Of a DNA stretch of 64,000 bases, positions 45,242 through 52,906 are shown in pieces (position 1 is the stretch's first letter; the number at the start of each line of letters is the position of its first letter). The DNA is from Streptomyces sp. CB00455 (GTDB lineage Bacteria > Actinomycetota > Actinomycetes > Streptomycetales > Streptomycetaceae), in the NCBI RefSeq assembly GCF_001905445.1, contig NZ_LIVQ01000001.1, positions 806,001-870,000 of the forward strand. The letters are read 5' to 3'. A program made the translations under genes and the position numbers. Below the pieces are notes generated by a model. That model saw nothing but the letters and a program-made list of their open reading frames with translations, had not been told where the DNA came from and ran no database searches.

Positions 45242-45569
45242 GGGGTCTCTCCTGGGCGGATCCGTACGGGAGCCGGCGCACCGGTGTGCGTGTGGCACCG
45301 AAGACGCCGCCGGGCGCGCCCTGTGGGGCGCGCCCGCAGTCTCCGTCCGCAGGTCACCGCCTGTCAACGGTCCCCCGCCGCGCCCGGTCCCGCGGGGACG
45401 GCGTCAGGAGGAACCCGTGGGCGCTGGAGCGGGGTCGGAGCGGGGTCAGGTCGGAGCGGGGTCGCGGCGGGCCGAGGTCGCGGCGGGCGGGGTCAGATCG
45501 GGCCGGGGTCGGGGCGGCCCGGGGTCGGGGCGTGTCGACGTCAGGGCGTGGCGACGTCAGGGCGATCGA
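45242..45569. other. Gap with G-rich degenerate repeats upstream of the thiolase
   Basis: The 357-bp space between the thiolase start and the amidohydrolase end contains many short GGGGTC/GGTCGGAGC repeats (45420-45530) and a direct repeat GACGTCAGGGCG (two copies, 45536-45565). No ribosome-binding site or codon pattern suggests a gene. The thiolase promoter must lie here. Confidence 0.5.
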
Positions 45570-45593
45570 GTCCCTCCCTCGAAGGGGAGGGAC
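45570..45593 (-). terminator. Terminator of the amidohydrolase gene
   Basis: 9-bp perfect inverted repeat GTCCCTCCC/GGGAGGGAC around a 6-nt loop, 6 bp after the amidohydrolase stop codon at 45599. Position and stem strength suggest termination. Confidence 0.7.
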
Positions 45594-45598
45594 CGCGG

Positions 45599-46813
45599 TC
45601 ATGCGGCCAGGCGGGTGCCGCGGCGCCAGACGGCACGGGTGTTGAGGGTGTCGCCGATGTTGCTGGTCGGGTCGCCGTCGACCAGCAGGAGGTCGGCGCG
45701 GAGGCCCTCGGCGATGCGGCCCCGGTCGCTGAGGCGGAAGCGGCGGGCCGTGGTCGCCGTGGCCGCGCGCAGGGCCCGTGCGGGTGTGAGGCCGGCCGCC
45801 ACGAGGTATTGCAGTTCGTGGTGCAGGCTCGCTCCGTGTGCCAGGCCCCCGAAGAACGTCTCGGGTATGGAGACGTCGCTGCCGGCCAGCACGTCGACAC
45901 CGGCGGCGTCCAGCGCGCGCACGGTGTCGTACACGTCGTGGAGCTTGCCCTGCGGGTAGCGGTTGAAGCTGGAGCGCAGGGTCCGGTCCCAGTCGGCGTC
46001 GAGGCGTGCGGCGACCCGGGGGTCATCCGCGAGTTCGCTGCCGGTGATCCCCATCATCGAGGCGTTGAGAGTGATGCAGGGGATGACGAACATGCCCGCG
46101 TCCTTGATCAGGCGGATGATCTCGGCGGTGTGCGGCTGGTCCATGAACACGTGGGTGAGGCCGTCGATGCCGGCTTCGGCGGCCGTCCTGGTGGCCTCCA
46201 CGGTCAGTGCGTGGGCAACGGTCAGTGCGCCGTACTTCTTGGCTTCGGCGACACCAGCGCACACGGTGGCCTGGTCGAGCACGGGCAGCCCGGGGTGCCC
46301 CTCCACGCTGCCGTCGTCGATCATGAACTTGATGAAGTCGGAGCCCCGGGCGAGGAGTTGCGGCACGAAAGCGGCGGCCTCCTCGGGTGTGGTGGAGAAC
46401 GGCATCAGGGGCATCACCGGGGGGAGGTCCCACTTGGGCCGGAACCCTTCGGGCATCAGCTCGCTCGGGTGACCACCGGGCGGTGTGATGGCGAAGCCGG
46501 AGGAGCGCACGTCGGCCTGTGTGTCGTCGTCGGTGATGGCCCCGCGGTTCTCCCGGGTGTTCATCCCCTGCATCTCCAGTTCGGTCGTCACCCCGAACCG
46601 CAGGGCGAGCGCGAGGGAGCCCGGGGCGGAGTGGACGTGGGCGTCGATGAGTCCCGGCAGCAGTGTGGCGCCGCTGCCGTCGACGATCTCGCTGCCCGCG
46701 GGAGCGTCGCCACCGACGCGGGCGATCCTCCCGCCGTCGATGACCACGGTCCGCACGCCGACCGCCTTCTCCCCGTCGAAGATCTGCGCGTTGGTGATCG
46801 CGGTGAGCTCCAT
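45599..46813 (-). CDS. Amidohydrolase family protein
   Basis: 404 residues from ATG 46813; a start 5 codons earlier is also possible. It is a metal-dependent hydrolase of the amidohydrolase superfamily, close to the imidazolonepropionase/prolidase-like group: the beta-strand 1 motif 'LLPGLIDAHVHS' gives the first two metal His, later His residues lie in 'TVAHALT' and 'GLTHVF', and the metal Asp is in 'LAGSDVS'. The N- and C-terminal beta sandwich is present ('ADLLLVDGDP' near the end). Substrate unknown. It is divergent from a MarR regulator gene across an 86-102-bp region with an inverted repeat, so it is probably under that regulator. Confidence 0.88.
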   Translation of the reverse strand: MELTAITNAQIFDGEKAVGVRTVVIDGGRIARVGGDAPAGSEIVDGSGATLLPGLIDAHVHSAPGSLALALRFGVTTELEMQGMNTRENRGAITDDDTQADVRSSGFAITPPGGHPSELMPEGFRPKWDLPPVMPLMPFSTTPEEAAAFVPQLLARGSDFIKFMIDDGSVEGHPGLPVLDQATVCAGVAEAKKYGALTVAHALTVEATRTAAEAGIDGLTHVFMDQPHTAEIIRLIKDAGMFVIPCITLNASMMGITGSELADDPRVAARLDADWDRTLRSSFNRYPQGKLHDVYDTVRALDAAGVDVLAGSDVSIPETFFGGLAHGASLHHELQYLVAAGLTPARALRAATATTARRFRLSDRGRIAEGLRADLLLVDGDPTSNIGDTLNTRAVWRRGTRLAA

Positions 46814-46845
46814 GGCGGTCCGCCTCATTTCCTAGTCGTTCAATA

Positions 46846-46887
46846 TTTACATACCTGATGCTATGCACTTATCCCATGGTATGCAAA
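46846..46887. promoter_or_regulatory. Inverted repeat in the MarR/amidohydrolase divergent promoter
   Basis: TTTACATACC (46846-46855) and GGTATGCAAA (46878-46887) pair at 9 of 10 positions with a 22-nt spacer; the centre holds another CATGG palindrome. The stretch is markedly AT-rich compared with its surroundings and covers the space between the two starts, so a MarR dimer could control both genes here. Confidence 0.6.
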
Positions 46888-46914
46888 TGTGCCGGCCGGG
46901 TCTAGACTCGGCAC

Positions 46915-47382
46915 ATGAGCAGCACGTCCTCCTCCGAGCCGCCCCCCGACGACCCGGCACTGGATCAGATCGGCCCGGCGCTGTCCCGTCTGCGGCGACG
47001 CGCACCGGCATCGGGCAAGGACCTCTCCCGCAACCTCGTGCTCAACGTCATCGCCGATGCTCCGGGCGAGACGACCGTCGGCGGACTTGCCGCCGAGATG
47101 GGCGTCGCGCAGCCGGTGGCCAGCCGGACCGTCGCCGCCTGCATAGCGGACGGTCTGCTGCGGCGGGCGGCATCCCAGTCCGACGGACGCCGCACCGTGC
47201 TCGAACTCACCGAGCACGGCGAGGCCGAACGCAACCGCTTCGCCGCCGAACAGCGAGAAGCGTTCCTGGAGATCACCGTCGCCTGGTCACCGGAGGAGCG
47301 GATCCAGTTCGCACGGCTCCTGACTCGATACGGAGCCGACGCCACCGCCTGGTCCAGGAAACGGACCACAAGCCGCGATTGA
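46915..47382 (+). CDS. MarR family transcriptional regulator
   Basis: 155 residues. Winged helix-turn-helix region: 'TTVGGLAAEMGVAQPVASRTV' as helices 3-4 and 'SQSDGRRTVLELTEHGEAE' as the wing with the conserved Asp-x-Arg. Flanking N- and C-terminal helices form the dimer. MarR proteins usually repress a divergent gene until a small aromatic or phenolic ligand binds, so control of the amidohydrolase is likely. Decayed amidase coding sequence starts directly after its stop codon, so the last few residues might not be the original C-terminus. Confidence 0.9.
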   Translation: MSSTSSSEPPPDDPALDQIGPALSRLRRRAPASGKDLSRNLVLNVIADAPGETTVGGLAAEMGVAQPVASRTVAACIADGLLRRAASQSDGRRTVLELTEHGEAERNRFAAEQREAFLEITVAWSPEERIQFARLLTRYGADATAWSRKRTTSRD

Positions 47383-47820
47383 ACGAGCAGCGCCCGCACG
47401 GTCGCCGACGCGGCCCTCTTGCCGGACGCCGCGAGCGGCCCGCACCCGGAGGGCCTGCACCGGCCGCCCGCATCTCGGCCGTCGAGGTGGCCGGCCGCAC
47501 ACCCCGGCCGCTGCGCGCAGCCCTCTCCTTCGCCATGCCCTTCACGGGACGGCGGAGTCCCTCGATCCCGAGGTCCATTCGGTGGTCGAGGGAGCCCTGG
47601 CGTGCCTCGGCGCGATGGCCACGGACCGGGCGATGATCGCCGCATGCCCGTACGCCTGGACGTGGAACGTCCCGGGCTGGCCGGGAGTGAACATCCCGGC
47701 GGGCTTCACCCGCACCGGCCTTCCCCGGGGAGCCCACCTCCTCGGCCCGGCCCACTCGGATCCGCCCCTACTGAGCCTGGCGGCACACCTGGAGTCCACG
47801 GAGAACCGGGCGGCGCAACG
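47383..47820 (+). pseudogene. Decayed amidase (amidase signature family) 3' remnant
   Basis: Three consecutive stretches in different forward frames read as parts of one amidase. First 'ARTVADAALLPDAASGPHPEGLH' in blocks shorter than that: 'ARTVADAALL' and 'SGPHPEGLHRPP' near 47394-47460, matching the region after the catalytic triad. Then 'VEVAGRTPRPLRAALSFAMPF' in part ('RTPRPLRAALS') near 47480-47550 in another frame. Then 'LDPEVHSVVEGALACLG' near 47560-47620 in a third frame, and after an apparent deletion 'WNVPGWPGVNIPAGF' and 'GAHLLGPAHSDPPLLSLAAHLE' near 47660-47800, the amidase C-terminus. Catalytic Lys-Ser-Ser part is absent. So at least two frameshifts, an internal deletion and loss of the 5' part. 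Confidence 0.7.
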
Positions 47821-47957
47821 CCCGAAGCCCCCACCCAGCCGCCCGACCCCGACCGGCACACACCCCGCCCCCGAACCCCGCCACGCCCATCGACCCCGCC
47901 CCCGCCCCCGCCCCCGCCACACCGACCGCACCACCCCCACCCAGTACCCTCACCCGG

Positions 47958-48458
47958 ATGACGGCACTTCCCCAGCACGGCAGCGACCACATGGACCACA
48001 TCGACCAGCCCGGCCAGCCCGGCCGCCTCGACCAGCCCGGCCGGGGCGGCGCCACCGGGACCGTCGAGGCCGATCCGCGTGCCATCGGGCCGGTGCGGAC
48101 CTCGTACGCCCCGGATCCCGACGGTGATCCCGACCCGGGAGAAATCGTCTGGACCTGGGTTCCGTACGAGGAGAACGACGGCCGCGGCAAGGACCGCCCG
48201 GTGCTGGTCGTCGCCCGCGAAGCGGGCGGGCGGACGCTGCTGGCCGTACAGCTGTCCAGCAAGCCGCACGACCATGACCGGGAGTGGGTGCCCATCGGCA
48301 CGGGCCCGTGGGACAGCGCCGGGCGGGAGTCCTGGGTCGCGGTCGACCGGGTGCTTCGCGTGCACGAGTCCGGGATGCGGCGGGAGGCCTGCGCGCTGGA
48401 GCCGGGACGCTTCCAGCTGGTCGTCGACCGGCTGCGCGAGCGTTACGGCTGGCAGTGA
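47958..48458 (+). CDS. PemK/MazF-like protein, no antitoxin beside it
   Basis: 166 residues from ATG 47958, with an in-frame ATG at 47991 as alternative. Residues 1-55 are Gln/Pro/Gly/Asp-rich and probably disordered. The MazF-type beta barrel starts at 'GEIVWTWVPYEEND' and continues 'KDRPVLVVAR', with later 'AVQLSSKPHDHD' and 'SWVAVDRVLRV', which fit the family core including the conserved Arg after the second strand. MazF proteins are sequence-specific endoribonucleases. No small antitoxin gene precedes it, only the amidase remnant and a C-rich stretch (47885-47945). It may be a solitary toxin or a non-toxic relative. Confidence 0.75.
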   Translation: MTALPQHGSDHMDHIDQPGQPGRLDQPGRGGATGTVEADPRAIGPVRTSYAPDPDGDPDPGEIVWTWVPYEENDGRGKDRPVLVVAREAGGRTLLAVQLSSKPHDHDREWVPIGTGPWDSAGRESWVAVDRVLRVHESGMRREACALEPGRFQLVVDRLRERYGWQ

Positions 48459-48462
48459 CCCC

Positions 48463-48495
48463 GCCGGGCCGGGCAGGGCGGCAGCCCGGCCCGGC
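48463..48495 (+). terminator. Terminator after the MazF-like gene
   Basis: Perfect 12-bp inverted repeat (48463-48474 with 48484-48495) and 9-nt loop, 5 bp past the stop codon. C-rich DNA follows up to the convergent gene at 48567. Confidence 0.78.
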
Positions 48496-48566
48496 CCCCT
48501 CCTGACGCCCGACCCCCCGACCCCCCTGCCCCCCGCCTCGCCCCCGCCCCCGCCCTCCATGCCCTC

Positions 48567-49427
48567 TCAGCCCCCGACCCCGGCAGCCCCCCACCCCCCG
48601 AACGCCCGCTCGAATGCCTCGCGCGTGTCCGGATTGCGGTCCAGGATGCCGAAGACCACCTGCTCGAACGCCCCCGCGAAGCGCCCCGCCAGCAGGCTCC
48701 TGAAGGCTTCGGCGACCTCCGCCGGGTCGTTCTGGAACACCCCGCAGCCCCACGCCCCCAGCACCAGCCGCCCGTATCCGTGCAGTGCGGCCACCTCCAG
48801 CACGCGCTCCGCGCGGCGGGCCAGCGCCCGGGGGATCTCGGCGGCCCGTTCCGGCTCCTGGCGCCGGATCGTGCCCGCGTTCGGGGCCGGGGAGGTGAGG
48901 AAGCCGGCCCGGAACGGGGTCTCCAGCAGCTCGCCCCGGTCGTCGCGGAAAACGGGTACCCCCGGCGAGTGGATCACCCGGTCGGTGTAGAAGGTGCTGC
49001 GTTCCGCACGGTGCGCCTCGTAGTACTCCGGCGCCTCCAGCAGCGTCTCGTAGAGCGCCGAGGCGCGGCACAGCGCCTCCTCCTGGGCCTTGGCGCCGCG
49101 GACGTAGCCGCCCCCGGGATTGCGGGCCGAGGCGAAGTTCAGCACCGCCACCGCGGCCCCCTCCGGGGCCCGTTCCACGCCGGGTGCGGCGAGCCTGCGG
49201 GCCGCGACCGTGCTGCTCTCGGCGGTGACCTCGACGGCCGTCCCACCTCCCACCACCAGGCGCATTTCGCCTGGAATGACCGGCTTCGGTCCATATATCC
49301 TGGTTCCGGCCTTGGCGTCCGCCAGGGCGGCGGCCAGTGCGACCTGCCGTCCCGTACGCGTCCGGTAGCCCCCCGACGCCAGGATGTCCGCGTTCTCCCG
49401 CGCGATGGCGCGCAATCTGCTGCTCAC
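48567..49427 (-). CDS. TIGR02452 family (macrodomain-like, DUF2263) protein
   Basis: 286 residues from GTG 49427 (AGGA about 8 nt upstream); longer frames lack conserved sequence. The family fold is a macrodomain related to bacterial poly(ADP-ribose) glycohydrolases. Visible blocks: 'VLNFASARNPGGGYVRGAKAQEEALCR' in pieces, with 'ARNPGGGY' and 'AQEEALCRAS' as the ligand loop and catalytic Glu pair typical of PARG ('GGG-x6-8-QEE'), then 'LGAWGCGVFQNDP' near the C-terminus. It likely removes or binds ADP-ribose. Divergent from egtA with about 100 bp between starts. Confidence 0.87.
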   Translation of the reverse strand: MSSRLRAIARENADILASGGYRTRTGRQVALAAALADAKAGTRIYGPKPVIPGEMRLVVGGGTAVEVTAESSTVAARRLAAPGVERAPEGAAVAVLNFASARNPGGGYVRGAKAQEEALCRASALYETLLEAPEYYEAHRAERSTFYTDRVIHSPGVPVFRDDRGELLETPFRAGFLTSPAPNAGTIRRQEPERAAEIPRALARRAERVLEVAALHGYGRLVLGAWGCGVFQNDPAEVAEAFRSLLAGRFAGAFEQVVFGILDRNPDTREAFERAFGGWGAAGVGG

Positions 49428-49533
49428 GCCGCCATCCTGCGCACCCCGATCCCCGGCGGCAAAGGAATTCTTGCCCGCCGGACGGGTAGGGACGGGTGAT
49501 GTCACGACCGACGAAGGAGACGAGGACCCGGTC

Positions 49534-50829
49534 ATGTCACTGGATTCGCCCGACCACCCGCCCCCTGCTTCCCTTACGGAGACACAAGCCGAGGAACTGC
49601 TCCACGGCATCTGTTTCAAGACCGGCCCGCCCCGCCTCCTCGGCGCCGAGCTCGAATGGCTCGTGCTGGACGCGGAACGGCCCGGTCGGCCCTTGCCCCC
49701 CGAACGGCTGCGCGCCGCGCACGCCGCCGCGCACGCCCTGCCCCTGAATTCCGAGGTCACCGTCGAACCCGGCGGTCAGCTGGAGCTCAGCTCGCCACCC
49801 GCGGCGTCCCTCAGCGCATGCGTGGACAGCCTGCAGGCCGATCTCACCGCCGTGCGGGCCGCCCTCCTCTCCCAGGGCCTCGTCCTGGACGGCAGCGGCT
49901 GCGACCCCCGCCGCCCCTACCGCCGGATGCTGGCGAGCCCGCGCTACGACGCGATGGAGAGCTACTTCGACCGCACCGGACCGGCCGGGCGCGCCATGAT
50001 GTGCGGCTCCGCCTCCGTCCAGGTCTGCGTGGACGCCGGGTACGAAGAGCCCGGCATACTCGGTCACGGCCGGCGCTGGCGGCTGGCGCACCTGCTGGGC
50101 GCGGTGCTGGTGGCGGCCTTCGCCAACTCCCCCGCGCTGGAGGGTCCGTACGCCGGCTGGCGCTGTGCCCGCCAGGGCATCTGGGCCGACATCGACGGCC
50201 GGCGCGCGCTGGCCCCGCCCCTGGACCGCTCCCCGCGCGACGGCTGGACCCGGCAGGCGCTGGACGCCGAGGTGATGTGCGTCCGCTCCGACGCGGACGA
50301 GCCGTGGGCGCTGCCGCGCGGGCTGACCTTCCGCGACTGGCTGCGTACCGGTGGTGGCTCCCGGGGTCTGCGGCCGCCCACCGCGGAGGATCTGGACTAT
50401 CACCTGACGACGCTGTTCCCGCCGGTGCGGCCGCGCGGTCACATGGAGCTGCGGATGATCGACGCGCAGCCCGGCGACGACGGCTGGCTGGTGCCGGTGG
50501 CCGTCGTGCACGCGCTGTTCGACGACCCGGAGGCCGCGGAGACCGCGTACCGGGTGACGAAGGCGCTGGCGGACACCTACGGGTCCGGGCCCGCGCCCCG
50601 CAACCCGCTCTGGCGGTCGGCCGCCCGTCGCGCCCTGGCCGATCCGGAGCTGCGGGCCGCCGCCAAGGCGTGCTTCCTGGCGGCTGCCGAGGCGCTGCCG
50701 AGGCTCGGCGCGAGCGCGCACGTACGCGAGACGGTCGGTGCCTTCACCGAGCGTTTCGTCCTGCGCGGCCGCTGTCCGGCCGACGAAGCCCCCCATCAGC
50801 TGCCCACCGGGAGCGAGGCCCGCCCGTGA
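49534..50829 (+). CDS. egtA: Glutamate-cysteine ligase EgtA of ergothioneine biosynthesis
   Basis: 431 residues from ATG 49534 (GAGGA 7 nt upstream). ATP-dependent ligation of glutamate to cysteine, giving gamma-glutamylcysteine, the sulfur donor for ergothioneine. The ATP/Mg-binding 'GAELEWLVLD' strand near the N-terminus, 'VTVEPGGQLELSSPP' with the metal-binding Glu residues, and 'GHMELRMIDAQP' near the C-terminus are typical GCS2/EgtA motifs. First gene of a four-gene operon with 4-nt or similar overlaps throughout. Divergent from the TIGR02452 gene. Confidence 0.93.
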   Translation: MSLDSPDHPPPASLTETQAEELLHGICFKTGPPRLLGAELEWLVLDAERPGRPLPPERLRAAHAAAHALPLNSEVTVEPGGQLELSSPPAASLSACVDSLQADLTAVRAALLSQGLVLDGSGCDPRRPYRRMLASPRYDAMESYFDRTGPAGRAMMCGSASVQVCVDAGYEEPGILGHGRRWRLAHLLGAVLVAAFANSPALEGPYAGWRCARQGIWADIDGRRALAPPLDRSPRDGWTRQALDAEVMCVRSDADEPWALPRGLTFRDWLRTGGGSRGLRPPTAEDLDYHLTTLFPPVRPRGHMELRMIDAQPGDDGWLVPVAVVHALFDDPEAAETAYRVTKALADTYGSGPAPRNPLWRSAARRALADPELRAAAKACFLAAAEALPRLGASAHVRETVGAFTERFVLRGRCPADEAPHQLPTGSEARP

Positions 50830-52130
50830 CCACCGAATCGCATCCCGGCATGCGGGAGCGGGCGGCAGCCGCGCTGACCGCTGCGCGGGCCCGCACGGCC
50901 GCGCTCACCGATCCCGTCACCGACGAGGACCTGACCGCGCAGCACTCCCCCCTGATGTCCCCGCTCGTCTGGGACCTGGCGCACATCGGGAACATGGAGG
51001 AGCTCTGGCTGCTGCGCAACGTCGCCGGGCGCGCGTCCATGCGCCCGGAGATCGACCCGCTCTACGACGCCTTCGAACACCCCCGCTCCGAGCGTCCGAA
51101 GCTGCCGCTGCTGGGGCCCGACGAGGCCCGGCGGTACGCGGCCGAGGTCCGGGGCCGGGTCTTCGACCTGCTGGAGAGCACCGCGTTGGAGGGTACGGCG
51201 CTGCTGGACTCAGGATACGTGTTCGGCATGATCGCCCAGCACGAACAGCAGCACGACGAGACCATGCTGATCACGCACCAGCTGCGCCGGGGCGGACCCG
51301 TACTGTCCGCCCCCGAACCGGACGCCCCGTACGATCCGCCGGCAACGGCGGAAGTGCTGGTTCCGGGCGGGCCGTTCACGATGGGGACCTCGGCCGAGCC
51401 GTGGTCGCTGGACAACGAACGGCCCGCGCACACCAGGCAGACGGCTCCGTTCTGGATGGACACGCTGCCGGTGACCAATGCCGCGTACGAGGTGTTCATC
51501 GCGGACGGCGGCTATGACGAGCCGCGCTGGTGGGCTGCGGAGGGCTGGGCGCAAATCCGCGAACACGGCATCAAGGCGCCGCTGTTCTGGCACCGGGAGG
51601 GCGGCCAGTGGCTGCGCCGCCGCTTCGGCGTGACCGAGCCGGTACCGGGTGAGGAGCCGGTCCTGCACGTCAGCTGGTACGAGGCGGACGCCTACGCCCG
51701 CTGGGCGGGGCGCCGGCTGCCGACCGAGGTGGAGTGGGAGAAGGCGGCCCGGCACGATCCGGTGAGCGGCCGTTCCCTGCGCTACCCGTGGGGCGACGCG
51801 GATCCGACGCCCGCCCACGCGAACCTGGGCCAGCGCCATCTGCGTCCGGCGCGGGCGGGCAGCTATCCGGCCGGCGCCTCCCCGCTCGGGGTGCGCCAGC
51901 TCGTGGGCGACGTGTGGGAGTGGACTGCTTCCGACTTCCTGCCGTATCCGGGCTTCCGGGCCTTCCCGTACCGCGAGTACTCGGAGGTCTTCTTCGGCCC
52001 CGGGCACAAGGTCCTGCGCGGCGGCTCCTTCGCGGTCGACCCGGTGGCCTGCCGCGGCACCTTCCGCAATTGGGACCTTCCGGTGCGCCGGCAGATATTC
52101 TCCGGCTTCCGGACCGCGAGGGACGTCTGA
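50826..52130 (+). CDS. egtB: Iron-dependent sulfoxide synthase EgtB
   Basis: 434 residues from GTG 50826, which overlaps the egtA stop as GTGA. It joins gamma-glutamylcysteine to hercynine (trimethylhistidine) with O2, forming a sulfoxide. The N-terminal DinB-like domain supplies iron ligands His53 ('LAHIGN'), His139 and His143 ('HEQQHDE'). The C-terminal formylglycine-generating-enzyme-like domain has 'PVTNAAYEVFI', 'WEKAARH' and 'GDVWEWTASDF'. All ligands expected of active EgtB are present. Confidence 0.95.
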   Translation: MTTESHPGMRERAAAALTAARARTAALTDPVTDEDLTAQHSPLMSPLVWDLAHIGNMEELWLLRNVAGRASMRPEIDPLYDAFEHPRSERPKLPLLGPDEARRYAAEVRGRVFDLLESTALEGTALLDSGYVFGMIAQHEQQHDETMLITHQLRRGGPVLSAPEPDAPYDPPATAEVLVPGGPFTMGTSAEPWSLDNERPAHTRQTAPFWMDTLPVTNAAYEVFIADGGYDEPRWWAAEGWAQIREHGIKAPLFWHREGGQWLRRRFGVTEPVPGEEPVLHVSWYEADAYARWAGRRLPTEVEWEKAARHDPVSGRSLRYPWGDADPTPAHANLGQRHLRPARAGSYPAGASPLGVRQLVGDVWEWTASDFLPYPGFRAFPYREYSEVFFGPGHKVLRGGSFAVDPVACRGTFRNWDLPVRRQIFSGFRTARDV

Positions 52131-52906
52131 TGTGTCGTCATCTCGCTTATGTAGGACCTGTGGTGGCGCTCGGGCGGCTGCTGAGCGATCCGGAGCATTC
52201 ACTGGTGCGCCAGTCCTGGGAGCCGCGCCGCCAGCGCAGCGGCACGGTCAACGCGGATGGTTTCGGGGTGGGCTGGTACGCCGAGGGCGATCCGGTTCCC
52301 GCCCGTTACCGCCGGGCGGGGCCGGTGTGGTCCGACCTGACCTTCGCCGATCTGGGCCGGGTGGTGCGCAGCGGGGCCGTGCTGGCCGCCGTACGGGATG
52401 CCACGCGCCCCGGCGCCGACGGGGAGGCGGCGGCGGCGCCGTTCGCGGACGGACCGTGGCTGTTCAGTCACAACGGTGCGGTCCGGGACTGGCCGGACGC
52501 GGTGGGGCCGCTCGCCCTCGGCCTGCCGCCCGAGGAGTTGTTGCAGTTGGCCGCGCGCACGGATTCGGCGCTGCTCTGGGCGCTGGTCCTGCACCGGTTG
52601 CGGGCCGGCGACGACCTCGGGACGGCGCTCGCGGAGCCGGTGCGTGAGGTGGCCGGGGCCGCTCCCGGTTCGCGGCTGAACCTGCTGCTGACGGACGGGT
52701 CCCGGATCGCCGCCACGGCCTGGGGCGATTCGCTCTGGTACCTGACCGACCCGTCGGCCGAGCGCACGGTGGTGGCGTCGGAGCCGTACGACGAGGATCC
52801 CCGCTGGTGTGAAGTGCCCGACCGGACCTTGCTGACCGCCACCTGTTCCCGGGTCGAGCTGACCCCGCTCAAGGAGTCCCCCGCGGGGGAGAAGGAGCGC
52901 TTGTGA
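52130..52906 (+). CDS. egtC: Gamma-glutamyl amidohydrolase EgtC
   Basis: 258 residues. Its ATG shares a base with the egtB stop (TGATG). Class II glutamine-amidotransferase-like Ntn hydrolase with Cys2 nucleophile ('MCRHLAYVG'), 'NADGFGVGWY' and 'FSHNGAVRDW'. It removes the glutamate from the gamma-glutamyl-cysteinyl sulfoxide intermediate before the C-S lyase step. No EgtE lyase gene follows in the operon, as is common in Streptomyces, where it lies elsewhere. Confidence 0.95.
   Translation: MCRHLAYVGPVVALGRLLSDPEHSLVRQSWEPRRQRSGTVNADGFGVGWYAEGDPVPARYRRAGPVWSDLTFADLGRVVRSGAVLAAVRDATRPGADGEAAAAPFADGPWLFSHNGAVRDWPDAVGPLALGLPPEELLQLAARTDSALLWALVLHRLRAGDDLGTALAEPVREVAGAAPGSRLNLLLTDGSRIAATAWGDSLWYLTDPSAERTVVASEPYDEDPRWCEVPDRTLLTATCSRVELTPLKESPAGEKERL

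Noticed and set aside
47419..47961. Pro-rich 180-codon ORF before the MazF-like gene
   Set aside because: It is one of three frames crossed by the amidase remnant and ends in low-complexity Pro/His; no intact domain or ribosome-binding site.
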